Positions 53,589 through 62,327 of a stretch of DNA of 64,000 bases are shown in pieces (the first letter of the stretch is position 1; every line of letters starts with the position of its first letter). The DNA lies in assembly GCA_963738135.1 (NCBI GenBank), contig CAVTVK010000008.1, positions 9,123 to 73,122 of the forward strand. The letters are read 5' to 3'. Source of the DNA: Bog-473 sp963738135 (GTDB lineage Bacteria > Actinomycetota > Acidimicrobiia > Acidimicrobiales > RAAP-2). A program made the position numbers and the translations under genes. Below the pieces are notes generated by a model. The model did no database searches. It was not told the origin of the DNA and saw only the letters and a program-made list of their open reading frames with translations.

Positions 53589-56078
53589 TCAGGACGAAGG
53601 CAGGTCTCCCCAGAGGACCTCGAGGGTCGCCGCGATGTCGCGTGACGACGTCCCCACCAGTATCTCGTAGCGACCAGGGTCGGACCGCCACCCGTGCGTC
53701 TCGACATCCCAATAGCGATACGCACCGGCGCCCAACGCCACCCGGACGGTCGTCCGTGCGCCGGGATCGAGCACGACCTTGGCGAAACCGGCCAGCTCCC
53801 GGTCGGGACGGCGGACCAGAGACTCGGGCGCCCGCACGTACACCTGCACGACCTCGGTGCCCCGGCGGGTCCCGTTGTTCACCAGCGTCACGTCCACCCC
53901 GGCGCCGTCCCCGTCCGCCCGCACGTTCTCGACGGCGATGTCGCCGAAGGAGAGCCCGAAGCCGAACGGGAAGAACGGCGCCAGGTGGGTGGTCTCGTAG
54001 AAGCGGTAGCCGACGAGGACGCCCTCCCCGTAGACGACCTTTCCTTCGACGCCTGGATACCGATCGCCCTCGACCCCCAGTCCCGCCGGCCCGTCCTCCG
54101 CCCGCGCGGGGAACGTCACCGGCAGGCGCCCCGACGGCTCGGCCACGCCGACCAACATGTCGGCCAGCGCGTCCGCACCCTCCTCGCCCGGGTACCAGGT
54201 CATGAGGACGGCGCCGGCGCGCGCCGCCCACGGCATTTCGATAGGGGAGCCCACGTTGACGACCACCACGGTGCGCCGGTTGACCTCCAGGACCGCCTCG
54301 ACCAGTTCGCGTTGGCGGCCGGGCAGAGAGAGGTCGGGTCGGTCGTGCCCTTCGGACTCCCATTGCCCGTTGGAGCCGACGACGACCACGGCCACGTCGG
54401 CCTCGGCGGCGGCGCGCACCGCTCGTTCGAACTCGTCACCCGTGTCCGGGGGTGCGGCCCCGATGCGCGCCCCCATGATCGGCGACGACGAAGACCGCGG
54501 CCACACGTCGACGGCGAGCTCGTACGACCGACCGGCCGCCAGGTCGAACGTCACCTCGACCGGCTCGCTCCCCGCACCGTAGAAGGTGGAGCCACGCACG
54601 GGCTCGGTGTTGTCGACGACCACGGCGCCGTCGAGGCGGAGCACCGACCGCCCCGCGCTCTCGAGTCCGAGACGCCACGCGCCCGAGACGTCGGGCACGA
54701 AGGTGGTGGACAGGCGGACCGAGCTGGCGCCGATGGTGAGCTCGGGCTGCGGCGGGCCGATCCACAGGACCCGGGCGGTATGCGCCGAACCCGTCGCCAC
54801 CGGATCGCCCGCCAGGTCCGGGTTGTCGAAGTAGTCGATCCGCAACGTCTCGTCGGCGAGCAGGCGCAGGTCGATGGGCGGGAGGCCCCGGTCGATCCGG
54901 CAGCCGACTTCCGACGACACGGTGGCCCCCGGGAACCGTTCGGCCAAGGCGTCGTCGACGCGGCGCCGTCGGTGCGGGGTCACCTCGGAGCTACCGCCGC
55001 CCATGGCGAGCTGGCCGGCGTTCGGTCCGATGACGGCGACACTGCCGACGCTGCCAGGGTCGAGCGGCAACATCCCGTCGTTGACCAGCAAGACCGTGCC
55101 CTCTGCGGCCACTCGACGGGCGACGGCACGGCGCCCGGGGTCGTCGTCCTCTTGCTCCCCGGCCTGCTCCGTTGGTTGCTCCCCGGTATTGGTCGCACCG
55201 CCCAGGATCCCCACCCGTCCCATGAGCCGCAGGACGTGGCGGACCTGGCCGTCGAGCACCGACTCGTCGACCTCCCCGTCGCGCACGGCGGCGGCCAGGC
55301 TGGGCCCGAGCCAGGCCGGCGGGCCGGGCATCTCGAGGTCGAGGCCGGCCAATGCCGCCGCGCCGGTCGAGTGCGTCCCGAACCAGTCGGACACGACGAG
55401 GCCGTCGAAACCCCACGCTCCACGGAGCACTCCGCCGATCAGGTCCGGCTGCTCGCCGCAGTACACCCCGTTGACCTTGTTGTAGGCGGTCATCACGGAC
55501 CAGACGCCGGCCTCCTGTACGGCATGTTCGAAGGCGACGAGGTGGATCTCCCGCAGCGTCCGCTCGTCGACCTCGGCGCTGATCGTCATCCGCTCGTGTT
55601 CCTGGTCGTTGCAGGCGAAGTGCTTGATGCAGCAGGCGACCCCACCGGCCTGCACTCCCTCGATGTAGGCCCCGGCGATCCGAGCCGTCAACAGGGGGTC
55701 CTCGGAGAAGGACTCGAAGGTCCGTCCGGCGAGTGGCGTGCGCACGATGCACACCGTCGGTCCCAGCAGCACGTGCACCCCCTTGGAGCGGGCCTCGGCG
55801 GCCAGGACGTCCCCGAGCTCCTGCACGAGGTCGGGGTTCCACGTCGATCCCACGGCCATCCCGCAGGGGAGCGACAGGGAGCGCCGGCCGATCAGGCTGT
55901 CACCCCGCACGCCCGATGGGCCGTCCGACACCTTGAGCGCAGGGATGTTGAGCCGCTCGACAGGCGGCAGGTACCACATGCCCGCACCTGCGGTCAGCGA
56001 CGCCTTCTCGTCGAGGGTCATGGCGCCGACGAGGCGCTCGACCTCGGACTCCATCTCCATTGCCGGCTCGGTCACCAT
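53589..56078 (-). CDS. Glycoside hydrolase family 3 beta-glucosidase with PA14 and Fn3-like domains
   Basis: About 829 residues from ATG 56078 (AAAGGGA ribosome site). Order: GH3 TIM barrel (VERLVGAMTLDEKASLTAGAG, KVSDGPSGVRG, ACCIKHFACNDQEHER, nucleophile Asp in LVVSDWFGTHS), GH3 C-terminal domain (GTVLLVNDGMLPLDPG, VAVVVVGSNGQWESEGHDRPDLSLPGRQ with the probable acid Glu in ESEG), with a PA14-type insertion (RIDYFDNPDLAG to EPVEVTFDLAAGRSYEL) and a final Fn3-like domain. No signal peptide, so intracellular. Cleaves beta-linked glucosides; PA14 insertions tune substrate range. Confidence 0.92.
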   Translation of the reverse strand: MVTEPAMEMESEVERLVGAMTLDEKASLTAGAGMWYLPPVERLNIPALKVSDGPSGVRGDSLIGRRSLSLPCGMAVGSTWNPDLVQELGDVLAAEARSKGVHVLLGPTVCIVRTPLAGRTFESFSEDPLLTARIAGAYIEGVQAGGVACCIKHFACNDQEHERMTISAEVDERTLREIHLVAFEHAVQEAGVWSVMTAYNKVNGVYCGEQPDLIGGVLRGAWGFDGLVVSDWFGTHSTGAAALAGLDLEMPGPPAWLGPSLAAAVRDGEVDESVLDGQVRHVLRLMGRVGILGGATNTGEQPTEQAGEQEDDDPGRRAVARRVAAEGTVLLVNDGMLPLDPGSVGSVAVIGPNAGQLAMGGGSSEVTPHRRRRVDDALAERFPGATVSSEVGCRIDRGLPPIDLRLLADETLRIDYFDNPDLAGDPVATGSAHTARVLWIGPPQPELTIGASSVRLSTTFVPDVSGAWRLGLESAGRSVLRLDGAVVVDNTEPVRGSTFYGAGSEPVEVTFDLAAGRSYELAVDVWPRSSSSPIMGARIGAAPPDTGDEFERAVRAAAEADVAVVVVGSNGQWESEGHDRPDLSLPGRQRELVEAVLEVNRRTVVVVNVGSPIEMPWAARAGAVLMTWYPGEEGADALADMLVGVAEPSGRLPVTFPARAEDGPAGLGVEGDRYPGVEGKVVYGEGVLVGYRFYETTHLAPFFPFGFGLSFGDIAVENVRADGDGAGVDVTLVNNGTRRGTEVVQVYVRAPESLVRRPDRELAGFAKVVLDPGARTTVRVALGAGAYRYWDVETHGWRSDPGRYEILVGTSSRDIAATLEVLWGDLPSS

Positions 56079-56109
56079 GTGCAGGCCATCCCTTTCGTCC
56101 GGGTCCCGT

Positions 56110-57977
56110 TCACCACGTGTCCACGAAGGGTCGGCCCGCCGGCGCCCCGCGCGTTCGTCCCGCTGCATCGAGGGCGTGGACGAAGCGCCGCCGCGTCACG
56201 GCCGGGTCGATCACGTCGTCGATCTCGAAGTGCTCGGCCACGTGCACGGCCTTCCCGTGCTCATAGGCCCGGGCGACCATGGCGTCGAACGCGGCCGCCC
56301 GCTCGTCGGCGTCGTCGATGAGGTCGAGCTCGCGCCGGAAGCCCAGTCGCACCGCTCCCTCCAGGCCCATACCACCGAGCTCGCCCGTGGGCCAGGCCAC
56401 CGTGAACAGCGGCCGCCGGAAGCTGCCCCCGGCCATGGCCTGGGCGCCGAGCCCGTAGGCCTTGCGCAGGATCACGCAGGCGAAGGGCACGGTGAGGCTC
56501 GCCCCCACGACGAACATCCGGCTGACGTGGCGCACCAACGCCGTCGCCTCGGCCTCGGGACCGACCATGAAGCCGGGGGTGTCACACAGCGAGAGGACGG
56601 GCAGCGCGAACGCCTCGCACAGCTGCAGGAAGCGCGCCGCCTTGTCGGCGTCGGCGGCGTCGATGGCGCCGGCCAGGTGCATGGGGTTGTTCGCGATCAC
56701 GCCGATCGACCGGCCCTCCACCCGGGCGAGCGCTGTCACCAGGCCGGGCGCGAACGACGGCCGCAGCTCCATGACCGAACCCTCGTCGGCCAGGCCCTCA
56801 ACGGCCCGCCGCACGTCGTACACGCGCCTCCGGTCGGTGGGTACGACATCGCGCAGTCGGTCCTGGTCCGGCGCCGTCCAATCCGTCACGTCCCCCTGGA
56901 AGTACGAGAGGTACCGGCGGGCCGCCTCGACGGCCTCCTTCTCGTCGGCGCAGAGGACATCGACGACCCCGTTCGGCACCTGCACCGACACCGGGCCGAT
57001 TTCCTCCGGGCGGTAGACCCCAAGGCCACCGCCCTCGATCATGGCCGGGCCCCCCATACCGATGTTGGCGTCGGGGGTTGCGATGATGACGTGGCAGCAT
57101 CCCAGCAGCGCCGCGTTGCCGGCGAAGCAGCGCCCCGACACCACGCCCACGAGCGGCACCTTGCCGCTCAGCGCGCCGAACAGTGCGAAGGCTTCGGTGT
57201 CGAGCCCGGTCACGACGGCCATGTCCGTGTCGCCCGGGCGGCCGCCACCGCCCTCGGCGAAGAGCACGACGGGGAGGTGCAGGCGCTCCACGAGCTCGAA
57301 GAGACGGTCCTTCTTGCGGTGGTTCATCTGGCCCTGGGTGCCCGCCAGGACGGAATAGTCGTACGAGAGCACGGCACAGCGCGACCGTTCGTCGTCGAAG
57401 AGGTCGCCGTTGACCCGACCGATGCCGGCCACGAGGCCGTCGGCCGGCGTGTTGGCGACGAGGTCCTCGGCGCTGCGGCGCGCCCGTTGGGCCGCGATGA
57501 CGAGCCCGCCGTACTCCTCGAAGCTGTCCGGGTCGCAGAGGTCCTCGATGTTCTCCCGGGCCGTGCGGCGACCCCCCGTGTGCCGACGCTCGGTCGCCTC
57601 CGGACGGCCGGTGTCGAGCGTGGACGCGACGCGGGTGCGGAGCTCTGCCAACTCGGGTCGCACGGCGCGCGCGTCCTCCGGCGCCACGACCTTCTCCGCC
57701 GTGGCCCCACCGACAGCCGCCGAGGCGCAGCGACAGTGTCGGGCCCGACCTCGTCCTCCTCGATCTGCACGAGGACGAGGTCGGCCTGCACGGCGTCACC
57801 CTCCGACACGGCCACTGCTCGCACCGTGCCGGGCCCGGCCGCCTCAAGAGAGTGCTCCATCTTCATGGACTCGAGCACGAGGAGGACGGTGCCGACCGCG
57901 ACGCGGTCGCCCGGGGCGACGGCCACCCGGAGCACGGTGCCCGCGAACGGCACCGTGAGCTCGGTCAGCCCGGCCAC
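56110..57977 (-). CDS. Biotinyl domain fused to acyl-CoA carboxyltransferase (frameshifted)
   Basis: From GTG 57977 the protein has a biotinyl domain (VAGLTELTVPFAGTVLRVAVAPGD, biotin Lys in ESMKMEH) and then, after a one-base shift near 57715-57735, a full carboxyltransferase domain (ENIEDLCDPDSFEEYG, NHRKKDRLFELVERLHLPVVLFAEGGGGRPGDTD, GPAMIEGGGLG, GFMVGPEAEATALVRHVSRMF). Corrected length is about 620 residues. BCCP-CT fusions transfer CO2 to short acyl-CoA or related acids; no biotin-carboxylase gene is in the window. The start overlaps the nitroreductase stop by 13 bases, so the two are coupled. Confidence 0.85.
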
Positions 57978-58624
57978 AGGGGTGCTGGCACCTCGAAGCC
58001 GACCTCGGTGCCCCAGGTGTTGCGGTATGCGACCTCGTGCACCGGGCGCCGCTGGGCGACGCCCCAGGTCCCGGTGGGGTAGCCGAAGCTGACCGTGCCC
58101 GACAGGATCCAGCCTTGGTCGTCGGGCACGCCGAGGATCTCGAAGGTCTCGGTCGGGTGGAAGAACTGCAGCAGTGCGGTCAGGCAGCTCCCGACGCCTT
58201 CGGCGCGAGCCGCGAGCATGGCGTTCCAGACGGCGGGATAGATCGAGCCCCCCGTGGGGTCGTACTGGCTGAACGGGAACAGGTAGAGCGGCACCGTCTC
58301 GAAGTTGTCGGCCAGCCACTGGGCCGAGCGCTGCACCTTGAACATCTGCACGGACTCGGGCGCGTCGGGATCGGCGTGCGCGATTTCGAGCTGCTCCTTG
58401 TAGACCGTCTTCCAGAGCTCGCCCATGGCGTGCTGGTACAAGGGGGCGAGCGCCGCCTTCTTGGCGGGATCGTCGACCCAGAGGAACCGCCAGTTCTGCT
58501 GGTTGCCTCCCGAGGGCGCACGGATGGCCGCATCGAGGATGCGGGCCTGGACGTCGTGAGGGATGGGGTCCGGCCGCACCCGGCGCATGGCGCGGGTCGT
58601 GTACAGCGCTTCGTGGAGATCCAT
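57965..58624 (-). CDS. Nitroreductase-family flavoprotein
   Basis: A 219-residue FMN enzyme: LHEALYTTRAMRRVRPDPIP at the start (FMN phosphate Arg residues), AAIRAPSGGNQQNWRFLWV, and AAR AEGVGSCLTA with GYPTGTWG at the end. Members reduce nitro groups, quinones or unsaturated bonds with NAD(P)H; the natural substrate is unknown. It precedes and overlaps the BCCP-carboxyltransferase gene, so both are probably in one transcript. The start has no strong ribosome site. Confidence 0.85.
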   Translation of the reverse strand: MDLHEALYTTRAMRRVRPDPIPHDVQARILDAAIRAPSGGNQQNWRFLWVDDPAKKAALAPLYQHAMGELWKTVYKEQLEIAHADPDAPESVQMFKVQRSAQWLADNFETVPLYLFPFSQYDPTGGSIYPAVWNAMLAARAEGVGSCLTALLQFFHPTETFEILGVPDDQGWILSGTVSFGYPTGTWGVAQRRPVHEVAYRNTWGTEVGFEVPAPLWPG

Positions 58625-58682
58625 ATGCCCGGCACCTTACGTCTCCCGGCTGCGGCCGTGAGGGGCTGGGCCCGGTGCGGGC

Positions 58683-59192
58683 CTAGCCGACGGCCGCGTC
58701 GCAGATGGTGGGCGTCAGAGCGAAGTCCTGGCCCTTGTTGTAGATGCCGTAGGACCCCGGAGGAGCAACCCAGACGTGGCCGGCCGAGTCGTACGCAATG
58801 ACGTAGAACTTCGTGTCGGGGGTAGTGCGCAGGAAGGGGCCACCACCCGAGGCGGTGGTCAGCGCCGCGAAGTTCGCGGCATAGGTGCCGGTGCTCCACG
58901 GCGCCGGGGGCGTGGGATAGGCGCCCTTCAATGCCATGTAGTCGACGAGCGCCATCTGGACGGCCTGGGCGTCGGCGACGCAGGCGGCCTCCTCGGCCGG
59001 ATTTTGATTCGGAAGCGTCACGGACGCCGTCGACGTCGTCGTGGATGGGACGCTGGAGGAGGCCACTGTTGCGGGTGTCGAAGGCGACGAGCTACAGGCC
59101 GGGATGACGGCAAACACCATCGTGGCGCCGATGAGCAGGCCGGCTGCCACCATCGGGCGCCTTCTCTGGGACGTCACTCCATGATCGATCAC
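58683..59192 (-). CDS. Lipoprotein with pseudopilin-like periplasmic domain
   Basis: About 169 residues. GTG 59192 is chosen since GGAGGA lies just upstream; an earlier ATG (59219) is in frame but would place the ribosome site inside the gene. Lipobox near residue 33 (AVIPAC). After a Thr/Ser-rich linker, the globular part (AACVADAQAVQMALVDYMALKGAYPTPPAPW, then FYVIAYDSAGHVWVAPP) looks like the globular half of type II secretion pseudopilins without its hydrophobic helix. It would be anchored at the outer side of the membrane. Function unknown. Confidence 0.65.
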   Translation of the reverse strand: MIDHGVTSQRRRPMVAAGLLIGATMVFAVIPACSSSPSTPATVASSSVPSTTTSTASVTLPNQNPAEEAACVADAQAVQMALVDYMALKGAYPTPPAPWSTGTYAANFAALTTASGGGPFLRTTPDTKFYVIAYDSAGHVWVAPPGSYGIYNKGQDFALTPTICDAAVG

Positions 59193-59310
59193 GTTGCCTC
59201 CTCCGCCTGTGTTGATCATGCCAGCTCGTCGCGACCGTTTGGCCGGAGGTCATCAAGGCGCAATTGGCCGAAGGGGGGACTGGAGGGCGCCGGAGCAGAC
59301 GAAGGTGAGG

Positions 59311-60435
59311 TCAGGCCGGGGCGCCCTCGTTCAGCCGCTGCAGGCGCTCCAAGGCGTCCACGTACTCCTCGACCATGCCGAGCACCACGTCCTTCGTCCG
59401 GCGCACCGAGGTCGCCCGGCCGATGATCTGACCGGCCGGGTTGAAGTTCACGTCGCGTGCTTCTTCGGGGTAGGCGTGGCCCCGCGATACGCAGTCGATG
59501 GCCACCATCATCTGGAGCGGCATGCCGAGCGGCTTGGGGTTGCCCGGCGCCTCCCAGGCGTCGGTCCAGTCGTTCTTCAGGAGTCGGCAGGGCTTGCCGG
59601 TGAAGGAGCGCGAGCGCACCGTGTCGCGCGACGTCGCCTTCAAATAGGACTCCATCTGCTTCGGCGGGACGTCCGCCTCCTCGACGGTCAGCCACAACGA
59701 GCCCGTCCAGACGCCTGCGGCGCCCATGACCATGGCAGCGGCCATCTGCCGGCCCGAGCCGACCCCTCCGGCCGCCAGCACCGGCAGGGGAGCGACGGCG
59801 TCGATCACTTCAGGCCACAGCACGATGGAGCCGACGTCACCGGTGTGCCCGCCGCCCTCCGAGCCCTGGCAGATGACGATGTCGACGCCCGCCGCCTTGT
59901 GGTTCAGCGCGTGCTTCACGGACCCCGCCAGGGCGGCGATCAGCATCCCGTGGTCGTGCACCTGTTCGATGACGTCGTCGGGAGGGGTGCCGAGGGCGTT
60001 GGCCACCAGCTTCACCTTGTCGTGGCGCAGGATGACCTCGACCAGCGGCGCCGCCGTGGCGGCCGTCCAGCCGAGCAGCTCGCGCCGCGGGCCGCCCTCG
60101 AGCTCGGGCACGCCGTGGTCGGCCAGGATCTTCTTGGCGAAGGTCCGGTGCTCCTCGGGGATCATGGCCCGGAGCTCCTCCTCGAGCTTGACCGGGTCGA
60201 GCTCACCCATGCCCTCGTACTTGCCGGGGATGACGATGTCGACGCCGTAGGGGCGGTCGCCCACGTGCTCGTCGAGCCAGGTGAGCTCCACCTCGAGCTC
60301 GTCGGCACTGAAGCCCACCGCGCCGAGGACCCCGAGTCCGCCGGCGTTGCTCACGGCGGCGGCGACGTCACGGCAATGCGTGAAGGCGAAGATGGGGAAC
60401 TCGATGCCCAGGCGTTCACACAGCTCGTTGTGCAC
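59311..60435 (-). CDS. Nitronate monooxygenase-family FMN protein
   Basis: A 374-residue NMO/2-nitropropane-dioxygenase-like protein from GTG 60435 with AAGGA upstream. Motifs: GIEFPIFAFTHCRDVAAAVSNAGGLGVLGAVGF, then DIVICQGSEGGGHTGDVGS (FMN-binding) and PVLAAGGVGSGRQMAAAMVMGAAGVWTGSLWL. The actinobacterial subgroup with FAFTHCRDVA differs from classic nitronate monooxygenases and may act as an enoyl-CoA or other FMN reductase in catabolism. It is divergent from an enoyl-CoA hydratase/SDR operon with 133 bases between, where a KstR-like palindrome lies. Confidence 0.85.
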   Translation of the reverse strand: MHNELCERLGIEFPIFAFTHCRDVAAAVSNAGGLGVLGAVGFSADELEVELTWLDEHVGDRPYGVDIVIPGKYEGMGELDPVKLEEELRAMIPEEHRTFAKKILADHGVPELEGGPRRELLGWTAATAAPLVEVILRHDKVKLVANALGTPPDDVIEQVHDHGMLIAALAGSVKHALNHKAAGVDIVICQGSEGGGHTGDVGSIVLWPEVIDAVAPLPVLAAGGVGSGRQMAAAMVMGAAGVWTGSLWLTVEEADVPPKQMESYLKATSRDTVRSRSFTGKPCRLLKNDWTDAWEAPGNPKPLGMPLQMMVAIDCVSRGHAYPEEARDVNFNPAGQIIGRATSVRRTKDVVLGMVEEYVDALERLQRLNEGAPA

Positions 60436-60483
60436 GGGGATTCCTTCCGATCGGGGACGGTTGCCCGGGGCGGCCCCGGGAAC

Positions 60484-60497
60484 TAGAACAGATTCTA
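60484..60497. promoter_or_regulatory. TetR-type (KstR-like) palindrome in a divergent promoter
   Basis: TAGAA-CAGA-TTCTA is a perfect 5-bp inverted repeat in the gap between the nitronate monooxygenase and enoyl-CoA hydratase genes. It matches the KstR consensus TnnAACnnGTTnnA at all but one position (A for G). In mycobacteria that site controls steroid-ring and side-chain catabolism. Confidence 0.45.
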
Positions 60498-60568
60498 CTT
60501 TTGATCGGCTTGCCCTGCAGATCCGGCCCAGGCCGGTCACGCGGAGCCCAGGGGAGGAGCAGCAACCG

Positions 60569-61411
60569 ATGCCCATTCGCACCGACCCGGTGCTCCCCGA
60601 GGATGACTGGCAGCTCCGCCTCGATCCGCCGCAGGACGGCTCCGGTGTCGGCACGCTGACGCTCGCCTACCCCGAGAAGCTGAACATGTGGTCGTGGGAG
60701 GCCACGCGGCAGCTCGGCGTCCTGGCCGACCGCGCCCGCTTCGACGACCGCATCCGGGTCCTCCTGGTCAAGGCCGAGGGCCGGGCCTTCTGTGCCGGCG
60801 TCGACCTCGGCATGCCCGAGGACCGGGTCACGGGCCGCTCGCCGGCGGAGAAGGTGCGCAACTACTACGAGGGCATCCGCTGGGTGCACGAGCGCTTCCG
60901 CGTCTTCCACGACCTGCCCCAGCCGATCGTCGCCGCCGTGCAGGGCTACTGCCTCGGCTTCGGCTTCGAGCTCGCCCTCATGTGCGACATCCGCGTGGCG
61001 GCCGACGACGCCCTCTTCGCGCTGCCCGAGGCACAGGTCGGCGTGTCCATCGACGCCGGCGGCGATCTCCGCCTGGCCCACGAGATCGGTGCCGGCCACG
61101 CCAAGTTGCTGGCGCTGACGGGCCGTCGCATCACTGCCGCCGAGGCGGAACGCCTCGGCATCGTGCAGCAGGTCACGACGCGCGACGAGCTCGTGCCCGT
61201 CGCCACGGCCATCGCCGCCGAGATCGCCGCCAACGCGCCTCTCGCCGTCCAGTCCATCAAGCGCACCATCGATGCCTTCGCCTACCGTGGCCTCTCCGAG
61301 GCACTGCGCTTCGAGGCACTGAGCGCGGCGGTCGAGTTCGTGAGCGACGACATGCCGGCGGGCTACGCGGCCAAGGCCAAGAAGCAGCAAGCTGAATTCG
61401 AGGGCAAGTAA
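60569..61411 (+). CDS. Enoyl-CoA hydratase/isomerase (crotonase family)
   Basis: A 280-residue crotonase from ATG 60569 (GGGGAGGAG upstream). Oxyanion segments are FCAGVDLG and VQGYCLGFGFEL; both catalytic-type Glu positions are kept (E in GFGFEL and in ALPEAQVG), which suits a hydratase. A C-terminal helical tail (FEALSAAVEFVSDDMPAGYAAKAKKQQAEF) is present. The next gene begins within its stop (TAATG). It probably works in beta-oxidation-type catabolism together with the following reductase. Confidence 0.9.
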   Translation: MPIRTDPVLPEDDWQLRLDPPQDGSGVGTLTLAYPEKLNMWSWEATRQLGVLADRARFDDRIRVLLVKAEGRAFCAGVDLGMPEDRVTGRSPAEKVRNYYEGIRWVHERFRVFHDLPQPIVAAVQGYCLGFGFELALMCDIRVAADDALFALPEAQVGVSIDAGGDLRLAHEIGAGHAKLLALTGRRITAAEAERLGIVQQVTTRDELVPVATAIAAEIAANAPLAVQSIKRTIDAFAYRGLSEALRFEALSAAVEFVSDDMPAGYAAKAKKQQAEFEGK

Positions 61412-62289
61412 TGGGACTGCCCGAGCCGCCGCCGGCGGGGTCGCCATTCCTCCCCGCCGACACGTTCGCCGGGACGACTGCCGTCGTCACAGGGGCCGGC
61501 ACGGGCCTGGGCCGCGCCATCGCCGTGGAGCTGGCGCGGGCGGGCGCGGCCATCGGGGTCGTCTCGCGCTCGGAGGAGCACCGCCTGGCCGGCGTAGCCG
61601 CCGTCGAGGCGGTGGGTGGTCGGGCGGCGCACGCAGCGGCGGACATCCGGGAGCCCGAGCAGATTGCCGAGGCCTTCGAGACCGTGGAGCAGGCGCTGGG
61701 GCCGGCCTCCGTCCTGGTCAACAACGCGGCGGCCAACTTCCCCGTGCTGGCGGCGTCCATGCGGCCCAACGCGTTCCGCTCGGTGACCAACATCGTGCTC
61801 GACGGGACGTTCTTCTGCAGTCAGGAGCTGCAGCGCCGGTTGGTGGAGCGGGGCGCGGCCGGTGGCGCCATCGTCAACATTCTGGCCACGCAGTCCTTCA
61901 CGGGCGGGCCCGGCATGGCGCACAACGCCGCCGCCAAGGCCGGGGTGGGCAATCTCACCAAGTCGCTGGCCGTGGAGTGGGCGCCCGACGGCATCCGGGT
62001 CAACGCGCTGGCGCCGGGGCTCTTCCCGCACGAGGACATGCGCGACGACCTGAAGGCCTTGCGTCCGGAGGGGGAGTCGGTCGACGCCAGGAGGAGCCCG
62101 GCGGGAAGGCTCGGTCGGCTGCACGAATTGGGCTGGGCCGTCACCTGGCTGTGCTCGCCCTACGCGGCGTTCGTCACGGGGCACACGCTGGTGGTGGACG
62201 GGGCGAACTGGCTGCGCCGCGACTTCGTGATGCCGGAGTTCACGCCCGTGGCCGACCAGCTCTCCCAGGTGCTGCGCCCGCCCGGCTAG
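61411..62289 (+). CDS. SDR-fold 2,4-dienoyl-CoA reductase-like enzyme
   Basis: A 292-residue short-chain dehydrogenase with TGAGTGLGRAIA, NNAAANFPVLAASMRPNAFRSVTNIVLDGTFFCSQEL and KAGVGNLTKSLAVEWAPDGIRVNALAPG. The Tyr of the usual YxxxK is replaced by Asn (NAAAK), as in 2,4-dienoyl-CoA reductases of this fold, which use a different Tyr. Together with the overlapping crotonase gene it could process unsaturated acyl-CoA. Translationally coupled to the hydratase by a one-base overlap. Confidence 0.85.
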   Translation: MGLPEPPPAGSPFLPADTFAGTTAVVTGAGTGLGRAIAVELARAGAAIGVVSRSEEHRLAGVAAVEAVGGRAAHAAADIREPEQIAEAFETVEQALGPASVLVNNAAANFPVLAASMRPNAFRSVTNIVLDGTFFCSQELQRRLVERGAAGGAIVNILATQSFTGGPGMAHNAAAKAGVGNLTKSLAVEWAPDGIRVNALAPGLFPHEDMRDDLKALRPEGESVDARRSPAGRLGRLHELGWAVTWLCSPYAAFVTGHTLVVDGANWLRRDFVMPEFTPVADQLSQVLRPPG

Positions 62290-62327
62290 TACCGTCTTCC
62301 CGTCGGCGAGGGAGAGGGCCGCGGGAG

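Noticed and set aside
53694..58092. Long plus-strand frames opposite the GH3 and carboxyltransferase genes
   Set aside because: No family features; the minus-strand genes are complete and conserved.
59311..62289. Assignment of the NMO/hydratase/SDR genes to the mycobacterial ipd steroid cluster
   Set aside because: The NMO-like protein has a different N-terminal pattern (FAFTHCRDVA) from IpdC, and no ipdAB genes are present.
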